A stretch of 64,000 bases of DNA. It comes from Pseudomonas sp. GM79. GTDB taxonomy: Bacteria; Pseudomonadota; Gammaproteobacteria; Pseudomonadales; Pseudomonadaceae. This document shows, in pieces, positions 11,268 to 20,957 of the stretch. A model generated the notes under the pieces. It was given only the letters and a program-made list of their open reading frames with translations. It had not been told where the DNA came from and ran no database searches. Numbering within the stretch: position 1 is the first letter of the stretch; every line of letters begins with the position of its first letter. Both the position numbers and the translations under genes were made by a program. Location of the stretch: positions 1 to 64,000 of the forward strand of contig NZ_AKJE01000041.1 of the NCBI RefSeq assembly GCF_000282495.1, read 5' to 3'.

Positions 11268-12434
11268 ATGAATCTTCACGAGTATCAGGGTAAGCAGCTG
11301 TTCGCTGAATACGGCCTGCCAGTTTCCACCGGCTACGCAGTAGACACCCCGGAAGCAGCAGCAGAAGCTTGCGACAAAATCGGCGGCACCGAGTGGGTTG
11401 TCAAAGCCCAGGTCCACGCTGGTGGTCGCGGTAAAGCGGGCGGCGTAAAGCTGGTTCGCAGCAAAGAAGACGCCAAAGCATTCGCTCAACAGTGGTTGGG
11501 CAAGCGTCTGGTGACTTACCAGACTGATGCCAATGGCCAGCCAGTCACCAAGATCCTGGTTGAATCGTGCACTGATATCGCTAAAGAGCTGTACCTGGGC
11601 GCTGTCGTTGACCGTTCGAGCCGTCGCATCGTGTTCATGGCTTCCACCGAAGGTGGCGTGGACATCGAGAAAATCGCTCACGACACCCCTGAGAAAATCC
11701 TCAAGGCCACTATCGATCCACTGGTTGGCGCTCAGCCATTCCAGGGTCGCGAGCTGGCATTCCAGCTGGGTCTGGAAGGCAAGCAAGTTGCTCAGTTCGC
11801 CAAGATCTTCGTAGGTCTGGCCAAGCTGTTCAAGGATCACGACCTGGCTCTGCTGGAAGTGAACCCGCTGGTGATCAAGGCTGACGGCGATCTGCATTGC
11901 CTCGATGCCAAGATCAACATCGACGCCAACGCCATGTACCGTCAGCCTAAGCTGAAGACTTTCCACGATCCGTCGCAAGACGATCCGCGCGAAGCGCACG
12001 CTGCCAAGTTCGAACTGAACTACGTAGCACTGGAAGGCAACATCGGTTGCATGGTCAACGGTGCTGGCCTGGCCATGGGTACCATGGACATCGTCAACCT
12101 GCATGGCGGCAAACCAGCCAACTTCCTCGACGTGGGCGGCGGTGCTACCAAAGAACGCGTTACCGAAGCGTTCAAGATCATCCTGTCCGACACTAACGTC
12201 GCTGCAGTACTGGTCAACATCTTCGGCGGCATCGTTCGTTGCGACATGATTGCCGAAGGCATCATCGGCGCTGTGAAAGAAGTCGGCGTGAAAATCCCGG
12301 TTGTTGTTCGCCTTGAAGGCAACAACGCTGAGCTGGGCGCTAAAGTACTGGCAGAAAGCGGTTTGAACATCATCGCTGCTACCAGCCTGACCGACGCTGC
12401 TCAACAAGTTGTCAAAGCTGCGGAGGGCAAATAA
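11268..12434 (+). CDS. sucC: Succinyl-CoA synthetase (ADP-forming) beta subunit
   Basis: Nucleotide-binding subunit of succinyl-CoA synthetase; converts succinyl-CoA to succinate with substrate-level phosphorylation. 388 residues from ATG 11268, which gives the invariant N-terminus [18 protein letters not shown]; longer in-frame starts upstream would add an unconserved tail. The ATP-grasp domain includes [19 protein letters not shown]. The C-terminal CoA-ligase domain has [15 protein letters not shown] and LDVGGGA. Its TAA shares one base with the sucD ATG (TAATG), so the two subunits are probably coupled in translation. Confidence 0.98.
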   Translation: MNLHEYQGKQLFAEYGLPVSTGYAVDTPEAAAEACDKIGGTEWVVKAQVHAGGRGKAGGVKLVRSKEDAKAFAQQWLGKRLVTYQTDANGQPVTKILVESCTDIAKELYLGAVVDRSSRRIVFMASTEGGVDIEKIAHDTPEKILKATIDPLVGAQPFQGRELAFQLGLEGKQVAQFAKIFVGLAKLFKDHDLALLEVNPLVIKADGDLHCLDAKINIDANAMYRQPKLKTFHDPSQDDPREAHAAKFELNYVALEGNIGCMVNGAGLAMGTMDIVNLHGGKPANFLDVGGGATKERVTEAFKIILSDTNVAAVLVNIFGGIVRCDMIAEGIIGAVKEVGVKIPVVVRLEGNNAELGAKVLAESGLNIIAATSLTDAAQQVVKAAEGK

Positions 12435-13315
12435 TGAGCGTCCTGATCAATAAAGACACCAAAGTTATCTGCCAGGGTATTACCGGTTCGCAAGGTAGTT
12501 TCCACACCCAGCAAGCCATCGAATACGGCACCAAGATGGTTGGTGGTGTAACTCCAGGCAAAGGCGGCACCGAGCACCTGGGTCTGCCAGTGTTCAACAC
12601 CGTGAAAGACGCTGTAGCTGCTACTGGCGCCACCGCCAGCGTGATCTACGTTCCAGCTCCTTTCTGCAAGGACTCCATCCTGGAAGCAGCATTCGGCGGC
12701 ATCAAGCTGATCGTTTGCATCACTGAAGGCATTCCTACCCTGGACATGCTGGACGCTAAAGTTAAGTGCGACGAACTGGGCGTAGTCCTGATCGGTCCTA
12801 ACTGCCCAGGCGTGATCACTCCAGGCGAATGCAAGATCGGCATCATGCCAGGTCACATTCACTTGCCAGGCAAGGTCGGTATCGTTTCCCGTTCCGGCAC
12901 CCTGACCTACGAAGCTGTGAAGCAGACTACTGACGCCGGTTTCGGTCAGTCGACTTGCGTCGGCATCGGTGGTGACCCGATCCCGGGTTCGAACTTCATC
13001 GACATCCTGAAGCTGTTCCAGGAAGACCCGAAGACCGAAGCGATCGTGATGATCGGCGAGATCGGCGGTTCGGCTGAAGAAGAAGCGGCTGCCTACATCA
13101 AGGCACACGTGACCAAGCCGGTTGTTTCCTACATCGCTGGTGTGACTGCTCCTCCGGGCAAGCGCATGGGCCATGCTGGCGCAATCATCTCTGGCGGCAA
13201 AGGCACTGCAGACGAGAAATTCGCTGCTCTGCAAGACGCAGGCGTTAAAACCGTGCGTTCGCTGGCAGACATCGGCAAGGCCCTGGCCGAGCTGACCGGT
13301 TGGGCTGTCAAGTAA
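12434..13315 (+). CDS. sucD: Succinyl-CoA synthetase alpha subunit
   Basis: CoA-binding and phosphohistidine-carrying subunit. 293 residues. The CoA-binding Rossmann region holds [15 protein letters not shown] and [12 protein letters not shown]. The phosphorylated His lies in the [17 protein letters not shown] segment near residue 247. Last gene of the TCA run; it is followed 28 nt later by a strong terminator. Start codon overlaps the sucC stop by one base. Confidence 0.98.
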   Translation: MSVLINKDTKVICQGITGSQGSFHTQQAIEYGTKMVGGVTPGKGGTEHLGLPVFNTVKDAVAATGATASVIYVPAPFCKDSILEAAFGGIKLIVCITEGIPTLDMLDAKVKCDELGVVLIGPNCPGVITPGECKIGIMPGHIHLPGKVGIVSRSGTLTYEAVKQTTDAGFGQSTCVGIGGDPIPGSNFIDILKLFQEDPKTEAIVMIGEIGGSAEEEAAAYIKAHVTKPVVSYIAGVTAPPGKRMGHAGAIISGGKGTADEKFAALQDAGVKTVRSLADIGKALAELTGWAVK

Positions 13316-13342
13316 GCCTCGCGCTTAACTGACGCTTCACCA

Positions 13343-13377
13343 GACAAAGGCCACCTTCGGGTGGCCTTTGTCGTTTT
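13343..13377 (+). terminator. Rho-independent terminator of the sdh-suc operon
   Basis: A 13-bp stem (GACAAAGGCCACC with GGTGGCCTTTGTC) closes a TTCG tetraloop and is followed by a T-rich stretch. It ends the nine-gene TCA run. Confidence 0.92.
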
Positions 13378-13403
13378 CGGGATTAGAGATATTCGCAGGG
13401 CTT

Positions 13404-13541
13404 TTGTGGCGAGGGAGCTTGCTCCCGCTGGGCTGCGGAGCGGCCCCAAAACCTGCAACATCATTGTTTCAGACACACCTTATTGCCTGCCTTTTGCGTC
13501 TGCTTCGCAGCCGAGCGGGAGCAAGCTCCCTCGCCACAGAG
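13404..13541. repeat. Paired REP-type inverted repeat, GGGAGCTTGCTCCCGC class
   Basis: Two inverted copies of TGGCGAGGGAGCTTGCTCCC, each with a GCTGCG tail, face each other about 55 nt apart. Intergenic between sucD and brnQ. The core differs from the GGGAGCGGGCTTG class that dominates the rest of the window. Confidence 0.75.
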
Positions 13542-13568
13542 ATCGGTTGTGAAATTTAGGTATGTAAA

Positions 13569-13588
13569 CGCGACATTGAAATGTCGCG
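13569..13588. promoter_or_regulatory. 20-bp palindrome upstream of brnQ
   Basis: CGCGACATT (13569-13577), GA, AATGTCGCG (13580-13588): perfect 9-bp arms about 190 nt before brnQ. It is either an operator or a small hairpin. The rest of the 464-bp sucD-brnQ gap holds the sucD terminator, a REP pair and a leader with no visible gene. Confidence 0.4.
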
Positions 13589-13779
13589 TATCGGATAGTT
13601 CGCCCTGTAACAGTGCGTTTGTCGTGCAAATTCGTTAGGCTAGCAGCCATTTTTGCGTCCGCAGCCCACAAGGCAGCGACGCGCTAAACGGGTTAGTCCT
13701 ATACGGGCCGACAGCATTTCCCTCACCCATAAGGGAAATCCCTCTCTAAATTCCGATTCAGTAGTGTGGTATTTCCTTA

Positions 13780-15093
13780 ATGAAAGTGTTGAAAGGCCAG
13801 GACATCCTGGCACTGGGTTTTATGACATTTGCCCTGTTCGTCGGGGCTGGCAACATCATCTTCCCGCCTATCGTCGGTTTGCAGTCCGGGCCTAATGTCT
13901 GGATGGCGGCGCTGGGTTTTCTGATCACCGCGGTTGGTTTGCCGGTGATCACCGTTGTCGCCCTGGCCAAGGTCGGTGGTGCAATGGATGCCTTGAGCAG
14001 CCCGATCGGTAAAGTCGCTGGTGGCCTGCTGGCAGCCGCGTGCTACCTCGCTGTCGGCCCGTTGTTCGCAACGCCGCGCACCGCGACCGTGTCGTTCGAA
14101 GTGGGCCTGGCGCCGCTGACTGGCGAGAGCCCGCTGGCGTTGTTTCTCTATAGCTCGGTGTACTTCCTGGTGGTGTTCTTCATCTCGCTCTACCCGGGCC
14201 GCCTGCTCGATACCGTAGGACGTTTCCTCGCACCGCTGAAGATTATCGCCCTGGCCGTTCTTGGCATCGCCGCGTTTGCGTTGCCGGCCGGTGATATCGG
14301 CGTGGCCACTCCTGAATATGTCGCAGCACCGTTCTCCCAGGGTTTTATCAATGGTTACCTGACCATGGATACCCTGGGTGCGCTGGTATTCGGCATTGTC
14401 ATTGTCAATGCGATCCGCTCCCGTGGCGTGGAATCACCAGCGCTGATCACCCGTTACGCGATCATCGCCGGTCTGATTGCCGGCGTGGGTCTGGCGCTGG
14501 TTTACGTCAGCCTGTTCCGTCTCGGTTCGGGCAGCCATGAAGTGGCCGCCGGTGCTGCCAACGGCGCGGCGGTATTGCACGCGTATGTTCAGCACACGTT
14601 TGGGTCGTTGGGCAGCGGTTTCCTCGCGGTGCTGATCTCCCTGGCCTGCCTGGTAACAGCCGTCGGCCTGACGTGTGCCTGTGCCGAATACTTCAGCCGT
14701 GTACTGCCACTGTCCTACAAGACGCTGGTGATCATCCTGGCTGCGTTCTCCCTGTTGGTGTCCAATCTGGGCCTCACCAAGCTGATCGCGTTCTCGATCC
14801 CGGTGCTGACCGCCATCTACCCGCCGTGCATCGCCCTGGTAGCGCTGAGCTTCTGCAAGGACTTCTGGCATGAGCAGGGCCGCATCGTCGGTCCGGTGAT
14901 GCTGGTGTCGTTCATCTTCGGTCTGATCGATGCCCTCAAGGGGGCCGGTCTGGCAGACTGGATGCCGACTCAGATGGCTCACCTGCCGCTGAGCGAGCAG
15001 GGGCTGGCGTGGCTGGTGCCGTCGTTCATGACCCTGGTGGTTGCGGTGGTCTGCGATCGCCTGCTGGGCAAGCGCGAAGAAGCGCTGGCTTAA
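13780..15093 (+). CDS. brnQ: Branched-chain amino acid carrier BrnQ (LIVCS family)
   Basis: Inner-membrane cation-coupled symporter for leucine, isoleucine and valine. 437 residues with about 12 hydrophobic segments. The N-terminus matches the family: [18 protein letters not shown], then [27 protein letters not shown] is the conserved loop after helix 3. It is monocistronic, with a terminator at 15149-15183. The leader from about 13640 to 13779 is untranslated in any convincing frame. The family assignment is firm; exact substrate preference is inferred from homologues. Confidence 0.95.
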   Translation: MKVLKGQDILALGFMTFALFVGAGNIIFPPIVGLQSGPNVWMAALGFLITAVGLPVITVVALAKVGGAMDALSSPIGKVAGGLLAAACYLAVGPLFATPRTATVSFEVGLAPLTGESPLALFLYSSVYFLVVFFISLYPGRLLDTVGRFLAPLKIIALAVLGIAAFALPAGDIGVATPEYVAAPFSQGFINGYLTMDTLGALVFGIVIVNAIRSRGVESPALITRYAIIAGLIAGVGLALVYVSLFRLGSGSHEVAAGAANGAAVLHAYVQHTFGSLGSGFLAVLISLACLVTAVGLTCACAEYFSRVLPLSYKTLVIILAAFSLLVSNLGLTKLIAFSIPVLTAIYPPCIALVALSFCKDFWHEQGRIVGPVMLVSFIFGLIDALKGAGLADWMPTQMAHLPLSEQGLAWLVPSFMTLVVAVVCDRLLGKREEALA

Positions 15094-15148
15094 GCTGCTT
15101 CCTGGCTCGCCACAAGCGGGCCTCGCGCTGAGTCCTGGCAAAAATGGA

Positions 15149-15183
15149 AATGCCCCGTATCAATCGATACGGGGCATTTTTTA
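15149..15183 (+). terminator. Rho-independent terminator of brnQ
   Basis: AATGCCCCGTAT and ATACGGGGCATT pair across a CAATCG loop and run into a T tract. Confidence 0.9.
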
Positions 15184-15203
15184 TGGCCGTACACAAATCT
15201 AAT

Positions 15204-15293
15204 GTGGGAGCGGGCTTGCTCGCGAAGAGGGCTTAACATTCAATAGCGATATTGACTGGAAGTCCGCTTTCGCGAGCAAACCCGCTCCCACAG
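15204..15293. repeat. Paired REP-type inverted repeat, GGGAGCGGGCTTG class
   Basis: TGTGGGAGCGGGCTTGCTCG at the left and its inverted copy at 15268-15293 (one base off, AAACCCGC) flank about 40 nt. Intergenic between brnQ and the DUF599 gene. Confidence 0.85.
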
Positions 15294-15330
15294 GATTTCG
15301 GTATTCCTCCTATACCTCACAAGGACCTGC

Positions 15331-16068
15331 ATGTCGTTCATCCACGCCAATCTGATCCACATCCTCGCCGCGCTCTGGTTTGTCATCTGCTGGGGTGGCT
15401 ACACCCGTTATGCGACATGGAAAGGTCGCGACACCGCGTGCCTGGCCAGCGTGTTGCACCTGTATCGCGAAGACTGGATGCGCCGCATGCTGTTGCGCGA
15501 CAACCGCATTGCCGATGCCAGCGTGATCGGTAACCTGGAGCGCAATGCCTCGTTCTTCGCTTCCAGCACGCTGATTATCCTGGCCGGTATTCTCACGGTA
15601 TTGGGTGCGTCCGACAGAGCCGTGTCGTTACTGGCGGATATCCCGATGGTGCAACAGGCTTCCCAGGGCATGTCGGAGATCAAGTTGTTGTGCCTGGCGC
15701 TGGTGTTTGTCTATGCGTTCTTTACGTTCAGCTGGTGCATGCGTCAGTACAACTTTGCGGCCATTCTCGTGGGCTCGGCGCCGATGATCGGAGAGCGCCA
15801 TGTGTCCGAGCAAGAGCGTAAAGCCTTCGCTTCCCGAGCGGCACGTGTCATTTCCATGGCGGCCAACCAGTTCAACTTCGGTCTGCGTTCCTATTACTTC
15901 GGCATGACCATGCTGGCGTGGTTCGTCAGTCCCTGGTTGTTCATGTTGATGAGTGCGGGCGTCGTGCTGGTGTTGTATCGCCGCGAGTTTCACTCCGACG
16001 TTCTTGATGTGATGGTCTATACCCCTACGGAGGCGCCATTGCCTGAAGCAAACAAAGAGGCTGCTTGA
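15331..16068 (+). CDS. DUF599 family membrane protein
   Basis: 245 residues with four or five predicted transmembrane segments; matches the DUF599 family as I know it (N-terminal helix with WFVICWGGYTRYA, a cytoplasmic loop rich in Arg, then WCMRQYNF and the later MAANQFNFGLRSYYFG segment). Function of the family is unknown. The protein has no signal peptide beyond the first helix. Its stop shares one base with the next start (TGATG), so it forms a two-gene unit with the MAPEG gene, and the pair ends at a shared terminator. Confidence 0.85.
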   Translation: MSFIHANLIHILAALWFVICWGGYTRYATWKGRDTACLASVLHLYREDWMRRMLLRDNRIADASVIGNLERNASFFASSTLIILAGILTVLGASDRAVSLLADIPMVQQASQGMSEIKLLCLALVFVYAFFTFSWCMRQYNFAAILVGSAPMIGERHVSEQERKAFASRAARVISMAANQFNFGLRSYYFGMTMLAWFVSPWLFMLMSAGVVLVLYRREFHSDVLDVMVYTPTEAPLPEANKEAA

Positions 16069-16469
16069 TGAGTATTCCGTTCTGGTGTGTGTTTATCAGC
16101 GCATTGTTGATTTTCGTGGCAAAGATTCCAGTGGCCAAAGCCATGAACGAGCAGGGTGGTTACAACAATCATCTGCCGCGCCAACAGCAGGCGCAACTTA
16201 CAGGCTTCGGTGCCCGTGCATTGGCGGCCCATCAGAACAGTTTCGAGGCGTTCATGATCTTTGCGGTGGGGGTGTTGATGGCGCATACCACGCAGACAGC
16301 GGGATGGCTGATCGATACGCTGGCAATCCTCTTTGTGATCGCGCGCATCATATATCTGTTGTGCTATTGGGCGGACTTGGCCTGGCAGCGCAGCCTGGTG
16401 TGGTTCGTCGGCTTAGTGTGTTCATTGTTGCTGATGATTAGTCCGACTTTTAGGACGATTTTGCTCTAA
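16068..16469 (+). CDS. MAPEG family membrane protein
   Basis: 133 residues, four hydrophobic segments, the usual MAPEG size. The family name refers to eukaryotic eicosanoid and glutathione enzymes; bacterial members are mostly uncharacterised, so catalysis is not claimed. Conserved residues visible include the Arg/His run GFGARALAAHQNSFEAFMIFA, which matches the family (A-R-A-x-x-A-H-Q-N). ATG 16068 overlaps the DUF599 stop; an in-frame TTG at 16065 is unlikely. Coupled to the preceding gene. Confidence 0.85.
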   Translation: MSIPFWCVFISALLIFVAKIPVAKAMNEQGGYNNHLPRQQQAQLTGFGARALAAHQNSFEAFMIFAVGVLMAHTTQTAGWLIDTLAILFVIARIIYLLCYWADLAWQRSLVWFVGLVCSLLLMISPTFRTILL

Positions 16470-16500
16470 GGCTGCACGACAAACAAAAGTCGCAGGCAAA

Positions 16501-16530
16501 AGAAAACCCGCACTTGGCGGGTTTTCTTTT
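16501..16530. terminator. Bidirectional terminator between the MAPEG gene and a minus-strand lipoprotein gene
   Basis: AAAACCCGC and GCGGGTTTT pair with A and T tracts on either side, so it can serve both convergent genes. Confidence 0.8.
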
Positions 16531-16546
16531 AGCACTAAAAACGCGT

Positions 16547-16792
16547 TTAGTTTTTAGGTGCTTCTGGCGCGGCTTCTTTTGTCGCTGCTGCGTTAGATTC
16601 GGCCTGAGCTTTGGCAGCTTCGGCGTTTTCTTTTGCTGCCTCGTTCACTTTATCCTGAGCTTCACCCATTTTTTCCTGAGCTTGCTCAGCATGTTTGGTG
16701 GCTTCTTGAGCTTTGTCCTCGGATTTTTTATCGCAGGCAGCGAGACCGAGGGAAGCGGTCAACATCAAGGCAATAGCTAAAGTCTTACGCAT
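16547..16792 (-). CDS. Small Ala/Glu/Lys-rich lipoprotein
   Basis: 81 residues. A signal peptide with lipobox LAAC (Cys at residue 20) is followed by a long, highly charged Ala/Glu/Lys/Gln segment without aromatic residues, predicted to be one continuous helix or coiled coil. This build resembles small outer-membrane lipoproteins of the Lpp type, but there is no sequence match that would allow that name. Lys-Asn at the C-terminus. Transcribed alone from the 157-bp divergent gap with the thioesterase pair. Function unknown. Confidence 0.8.
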   Translation of the reverse strand: MRKTLAIALMLTASLGLAACDKKSEDKAQEATKHAEQAQEKMGEAQDKVNEAAKENAEAAKAQAESNAAATKEAAPEAPKN

Positions 16793-16949
16793 GGGGTGTT
16801 TCTCCTGATGGAAAGTATCTACTGGCCTTTCGAGCGCAGCGATCAGGGTTAAGTTCCTTAATTCGCACAGATATATAAGTTTGTTTTTCTACGGAACTTT
16901 TACCCACTAGCCTGCTACTTTCCCGGAACACTAATAAGAGTTTAATCCA

Positions 16950-17426
16950 ATGGCCGAAAACCCCGTTTTTGAGCGTGCGACGCGATTCCTGTCGGCATTG
17001 CGGCATTGTCAGGTACTCGGCATGCGCGTTCACAGCGCCAGCAGCGAAGGATTGACGGTGATTCTGCCGTACAGCCCGCAGATCGTCGGCAATCCGCAAA
17101 CCGGGGTGATTCATGGCGGAGCGTTGACCTCGCTGATGGACACCGCCTGCGGCATGGCTACCCTTTGCGTGCTGCCTGAGTTCGAAGTCTGTCCGACGCT
17201 CGACTTGCGGATCGACTACATGCACGCCGCCGAGCCGCACAAGGACGTGTACGGCTTCGCCCAATGCTACCGAGTGACCACCGACGTGATCTTTGCGCGC
17301 GGTTTTGCCTATCAGGACGACCCCGAACAGCCCATCGCCCATGTGGTGGGCACTTTCATGCGTATGGGCAAGGGCATCAAAGGCACTAAAGGTTTTGGCG
17401 GCGCCATTGCTGGAGGTGCGAAATGA
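16950..17426 (+). CDS. PaaI-type hotdog thioesterase, first of pair
   Basis: 158 residues, a single hotdog domain of the PaaI/DUF4442 type: QTGVIHGGALTSLMDTACG is the N-terminal helix motif with HGG, followed by PTLDLRIDYMHAAEP. The Asp in LMDTACG sits where the PaaI catalytic residue usually lies. Expected to hydrolyse a CoA or ACP thioester in the cytoplasm; the substrate is unknown. It overlaps the next gene by ATGA, and both are hotdog proteins, so a heteromer is plausible. Confidence 0.85.
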   Translation: MAENPVFERATRFLSALRHCQVLGMRVHSASSEGLTVILPYSPQIVGNPQTGVIHGGALTSLMDTACGMATLCVLPEFEVCPTLDLRIDYMHAAEPHKDVYGFAQCYRVTTDVIFARGFAYQDDPEQPIAHVVGTFMRMGKGIKGTKGFGGAIAGGAK

Positions 17427-17875
17427 CAGACACGTTCAAGGAGCAACTTCAACAGGCCCATGCGCAGGGGGACTACGCCTCTCTGCTGCACCTGATTCCT
17501 TACGCCAGACTGATCGGCGTCGAATGTTCGCGTGTCGGGGATGAGCTGCTGTTTCGCCTGCCGGCCAACAAGGACAACATTGGTAACCCTTTATTGCCGG
17601 CGATCCATGGCGGGGTGATTGCCGGGTTCATGGAGCTCTCGGCGGCACTGCACCTGCTGATCTTCACCGGCTCGCCCGGCGTGCCGAAGATTATCGACTT
17701 TTCCCTCGACTACCTGCGCGCGGGGCAGTTTCGCGATACCTGGGCCAGATGCCAGGTGTGCCGACAGGGGCGGCGGGTGGCAAACGTGGCGATTACCGCC
17801 TGGCAAAGCACTGAAGCCGAGCCCATTGCCACGGCCCGCGCTCATTTCAAAATCGAAGAGCCCTTGAAATCCTGA
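17423..17875 (+). CDS. PaaI-type hotdog thioesterase, second of pair
   Basis: 150 residues, again one hotdog domain: LLPAIHGGVIAGFMELSAAL then PKIIDFSLDYLRAGQ. The residue following the helix turn is Glu (FMELSA) where the upstream partner has Asp (LMDTAC), so both carry an acidic candidate catalyst. Its start lies inside the end of the first gene (ATGA), which suggests equal production of both chains. htpG starts 81 nt downstream. Substrate not predictable from sequence. Confidence 0.85.
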   Translation: MTDTFKEQLQQAHAQGDYASLLHLIPYARLIGVECSRVGDELLFRLPANKDNIGNPLLPAIHGGVIAGFMELSAALHLLIFTGSPGVPKIIDFSLDYLRAGQFRDTWARCQVCRQGRRVANVAITAWQSTEAEPIATARAHFKIEEPLKS

Positions 17876-17956
17876 TCTCAGCCCCCAACTCTGAGGACAA
17901 CCCGCCGTCGACCTTCAAGGTCGCGGCTTATGCCATCTGATTGGAGTTTGATGACC

Positions 17957-19861
17957 ATGAGTGTGGAAACTCAAAAGGAAACCCTGGGCTTCCAGACCGA
18001 GGTGAAGCAACTGCTGCACCTCATGATCCATTCGCTGTATTCCAACAAGGAAATTTTCCTTCGCGAATTGATCTCGAACGCCTCTGACGCTGTCGACAAA
18101 TTACGCTTTGAAGCGCTGGCCAAGCCTGACTTGCTGGAAGGCGGCGCGGAACTGAAAATCCGTGTGAGCTTCGACAAAGACGCTAAAACCGTCACCCTCG
18201 AAGACAACGGCATCGGCATGAGCCGTGACGACGCGGTCACCCATCTGGGTACCATCGCCAAGTCCGGCACTGCCGATTTCATGAAACACCTGTCTGGCGA
18301 TCAGAAAAAAGACTCGCACCTGATCGGTCAATTCGGTGTCGGTTTTTACTCGGCCTTCATCGTTGCCGATAAAGTTGACGTATTCAGCCGCCGTGCCGGC
18401 CTCGCTGCCAGCGAAGGCGTGCACTGGTCGTCCAAGGGCGAAGGCGAATTCGAAATCGCCACCGTCGAGAAGGCTGACCGCGGCACGCGCATTGTCCTGC
18501 ACCTGAAGTCCGCTGAAGACGAATTCGCCGATGGCTGGCGTCTGCGCAACATCATCAAGAAGTACTCCGACCACATCGCTTTGCCGATCGAGCTGCCGAA
18601 AGAAGTGGCCGCTGCCGAAGGCGAAGAGCAGCCGGCCGTCGAGTGGGAAACCGTCAACCGCGCGAGCGCCCTGTGGACTCGTCCTCGCACTGAAGTGAAA
18701 GACGAGGAATACCAGGAGTTCTACAAACACGTCGCTCACGATTTCGAGAACCCGCTGAGCTGGAGCCACAACAAGGTCGAAGGCAAGCTCGAGTACACCT
18801 CGCTGCTTTATGTACCGACTCGTGCGCCATTCGATCTGTACCAGCGTGAAGCGCCGAAAGGCCTGAAGCTGTACGTGCAGCGTGTGTTCGTCATGGATCA
18901 GGCCGAGTCGTTCCTGCCGCTGTACCTGCGCTTCATTAAAGGCGTGGTCGACTCCAACGACCTGTCGCTGAACGTGTCGCGGGAAATCCTGCAGAAAGAC
19001 CCGATCATCGATTCCATGAAGTCGGCGCTGACCAAGCGCGTTCTGGACATGCTGGAAAAACTGGCGAAGAACGAGCCTGAGCAATACAAAGGCTTCTGGA
19101 AGAACTTCGGTCAGGTCATGAAAGAAGGCCCGGCAGAAGACTTCGCCAACAAAGAAAAAATTGCTGGCCTGCTGCGTTTCGCGTCCACTCAGGGCGACGA
19201 CGGCGAGCAAGTTGTGGGTCTGGCCGACTACCTGGCTCGCGCCAAGGAAGGTCAGGACAAGATCTACTACCTGACCGGCGAGACCTACGCGCAAGTTAAA
19301 AACAGCCCGCACCTGGAAGTCTTCCGCAAGAAAGGCATCGAAGTGCTGCTGCTGACCGACCGCATCGACGAGTGGCTGATGAGCTACCTCAACGACTTCG
19401 ACGGCAAGAGCTTTGTCGACGTGGCACGCGGTGACCTGGACCTCGGCAATCTGGATTCGGAAGAAGACAAGAAAGCCGCGGAAGAAGTCGCCAAGTCCAA
19501 AGAAGGCCTGGTTGAGCGTCTGAAGACTGCACTGGGCGACTCCGTTGCTGAAGTGCGGGTCTCCCATCGTCTGACCGACTCCCCGGCGATTCTGGCCATC
19601 GGCGAGCAGGACCTGGGCTTGCAAATGCGTCAGATCCTGGAAGCCAGCGGTCAGAAGGTTCCGGATTCGAAGCCGATCTTCGAATTCAACCCGGCTCACC
19701 CGCTGATCGAGAAACTCGACAACGAGCAGAGCGACGAGCGCTTCGGCGACCTGTCGCACATCCTGTTCGATCAGGCGGCCCTGGCGGCCGGCGACAGCTT
19801 GAAAGACCCGGCCGCTTATGTGCGCCGTCTGAACAAGCTGTTAGTTGAACTGTCGGTTTAA
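17957..19861 (+). CDS. htpG: Molecular chaperone HtpG (Hsp90)
   Basis: Cytoplasmic ATP-dependent Hsp90 chaperone. 634 residues. The GHKL ATPase domain has [23 protein letters not shown] and [11 protein letters not shown]; the middle domain includes the catalytic-loop segment LNVSREILQ; the C-terminal dimerisation domain is complete. I use ATG 17957, which gives the usual [15 protein letters not shown] start; ATG 17951 is also possible because TTGGAG at 17941-17946 suits it. No CIRCE-like repeat is visible in the 81-nt leader. A strong terminator follows at 19873-19898. Confidence 0.97.
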   Translation: MSVETQKETLGFQTEVKQLLHLMIHSLYSNKEIFLRELISNASDAVDKLRFEALAKPDLLEGGAELKIRVSFDKDAKTVTLEDNGIGMSRDDAVTHLGTIAKSGTADFMKHLSGDQKKDSHLIGQFGVGFYSAFIVADKVDVFSRRAGLAASEGVHWSSKGEGEFEIATVEKADRGTRIVLHLKSAEDEFADGWRLRNIIKKYSDHIALPIELPKEVAAAEGEEQPAVEWETVNRASALWTRPRTEVKDEEYQEFYKHVAHDFENPLSWSHNKVEGKLEYTSLLYVPTRAPFDLYQREAPKGLKLYVQRVFVMDQAESFLPLYLRFIKGVVDSNDLSLNVSREILQKDPIIDSMKSALTKRVLDMLEKLAKNEPEQYKGFWKNFGQVMKEGPAEDFANKEKIAGLLRFASTQGDDGEQVVGLADYLARAKEGQDKIYYLTGETYAQVKNSPHLEVFRKKGIEVLLLTDRIDEWLMSYLNDFDGKSFVDVARGDLDLGNLDSEEDKKAAEEVAKSKEGLVERLKTALGDSVAEVRVSHRLTDSPAILAIGEQDLGLQMRQILEASGQKVPDSKPIFEFNPAHPLIEKLDNEQSDERFGDLSHILFDQAALAAGDSLKDPAAYVRRLNKLLVELSV

Positions 19862-19872
19862 CCCCGTTGTAA

Positions 19873-19898
19873 AAAAAACCCGCTTCGGCGGGTTTTTT
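19873..19898 (+). terminator. Rho-independent terminator of htpG
   Basis: AAAAAACCCGC, TTCG loop, GCGGGTTTTTT directly after the htpG stop; A and T tracts on both sides make it able to act in both directions, though it faces only htpG closely. Confidence 0.9.
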
Positions 19899-19998
19899 GA
19901 TCGTTCCCACGCTCTGCGTGGGAATGCCTCTAGGGACGCTCCGCGTCCAGTGATGCGGAGCGTCACGGGCTGCAACCACGCAGAGCGTGGGAACGATC
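19899..19998. repeat. 100-bp dispersed inverted repeat, CGTTCCCACGCTCTGCGTGG class
   Basis: Perfect 23-bp arms (19899-19921 and 19976-19998) enclose an inner GGACGCTCCGCGTCC/GCGGAGCGTC pairing, giving a branched hairpin. This is a second repeat family, distinct from the GGGAGCGGGCTTG elements, and one I recall from many Pseudomonas intergenic regions. It lies between the convergent htpG and pirin genes. Confidence 0.75.
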
Positions 19999-20008
19999 AG
20001 CCGATCAA

Positions 20009-20896
20009 TTACAGGGGCGTTGGCGGGCTTCGGTGTTTCGGCAATTCGATCCGCTCACTTTCCCCCGGCACTGTCGGCCAGTCCCCGGCCGCCCAGCGCC
20101 GACGTGCTTCATCGATCAATGCCGGATCACTGGCCACGAAATTCCAGTTGATCCGCCGTGGTCCATCCAGCGGCGCGCCGCCAAACAGCACGGCATGACA
20201 GTCGCTCTCGGCGAACAGTGTCATCTCTTCCCCGGCCGGCAACACCACCAGCGAGTGCGGTTCCAGCGGCTCGCCATCCAGTTGAGCTTCACCGCTCAGC
20301 AAATACAGTGCCCGTTCTTCATGCTCGGTGGGAATCAGCAATGTGGTCGCCGTTTGCAGGTTCAATTCGGCATACAGCGTAGGAGAAAGCACCGGGACCG
20401 GCGATTCGAGGCAAAAGCCTGACCCGGCGATCATCCGTATCTTCACGCCAAGGTTATCGCTGACAGGCAGCGTGGCAGCCGGGTGGTGACTGTAATGTCC
20501 CGGACCGTGTTCACGATCCTTGGGCGAAGCCAGCCAGATCTGTAAGCCGTGCATCGTAAAGCCGCTGTCTTTCAATGGTTCGGGTGTGCGTTCGACGTGG
20601 GCGATTGCGCTACCCGCCGTCATCCAGCTGACATCGCCGGCATTCACCACCTGATCGGAACCGAGGCTGTCCTTGTGCTGGATTTGCCCTTCGAACAGGT
20701 AGGTGAGGGTGGACAGGCCGATGTGTGGATGCTGACGGATGTTCATGCCTTTGCCCGCCGGATAACGGGTTTCGAGCATGTGGTCGAAAAACACGAAAGG
20801 CCCGACGTTGCGGCATTTGGCTGACGGCAACGGGCGAAGAATCGGCTGGCCTTCGACATCTTCGGCGCGAGGGCGGATCACGAGTGGCGTGTTCAT
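20009..20896 (-). CDS. Pirin family protein
   Basis: 295 residues, bicupin fold. The N-terminal cupin has the pirin metal-site pattern: GPFVFFDHM, RQHPHIGLSTLTYLFEG and HKDSLGSDQ (two His in HPHIG plus a later His), then GDVSWMTAGSAIAHVERTP. Bacterial pirins include quercetin 2,3-dioxygenases (YhhW) and regulators of pyruvate metabolism; I cannot tell which applies. Start set at ATG 20896 (MNTPLVIRPR); the longer frame upstream overlaps the OsmC gene end. It follows the osmC-like gene by 61 nt on the same strand. Confidence 0.9.
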   Translation of the reverse strand: MNTPLVIRPRAEDVEGQPILRPLPSAKCRNVGPFVFFDHMLETRYPAGKGMNIRQHPHIGLSTLTYLFEGQIQHKDSLGSDQVVNAGDVSWMTAGSAIAHVERTPEPLKDSGFTMHGLQIWLASPKDREHGPGHYSHHPAATLPVSDNLGVKIRMIAGSGFCLESPVPVLSPTLYAELNLQTATTLLIPTEHEERALYLLSGEAQLDGEPLEPHSLVVLPAGEEMTLFAESDCHAVLFGGAPLDGPRRINWNFVASDPALIDEARRRWAAGDWPTVPGESERIELPKHRSPPTPL

Positions 20897-20957
20897 GGTG
20901 CATTCCAGGCTGAGCGGGTGACGCAGGGAGCATAACCCGCTTGCGCAGGCCTTGCCG

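Noticed and set aside
13404..13541. Repeat pairs as a CRISPR array
   Set aside because: Only two inverted copies are present per locus, they are not regularly spaced direct repeats, and no cas genes occur.
13361..13559. Short frames in the sucD-brnQ gap
   Set aside because: They run through a terminator and a REP pair; no ribosome site.
18101..19759. 552-residue minus-strand frame over htpG
   Set aside because: Entirely antisense to Hsp90, with no independent start signal.
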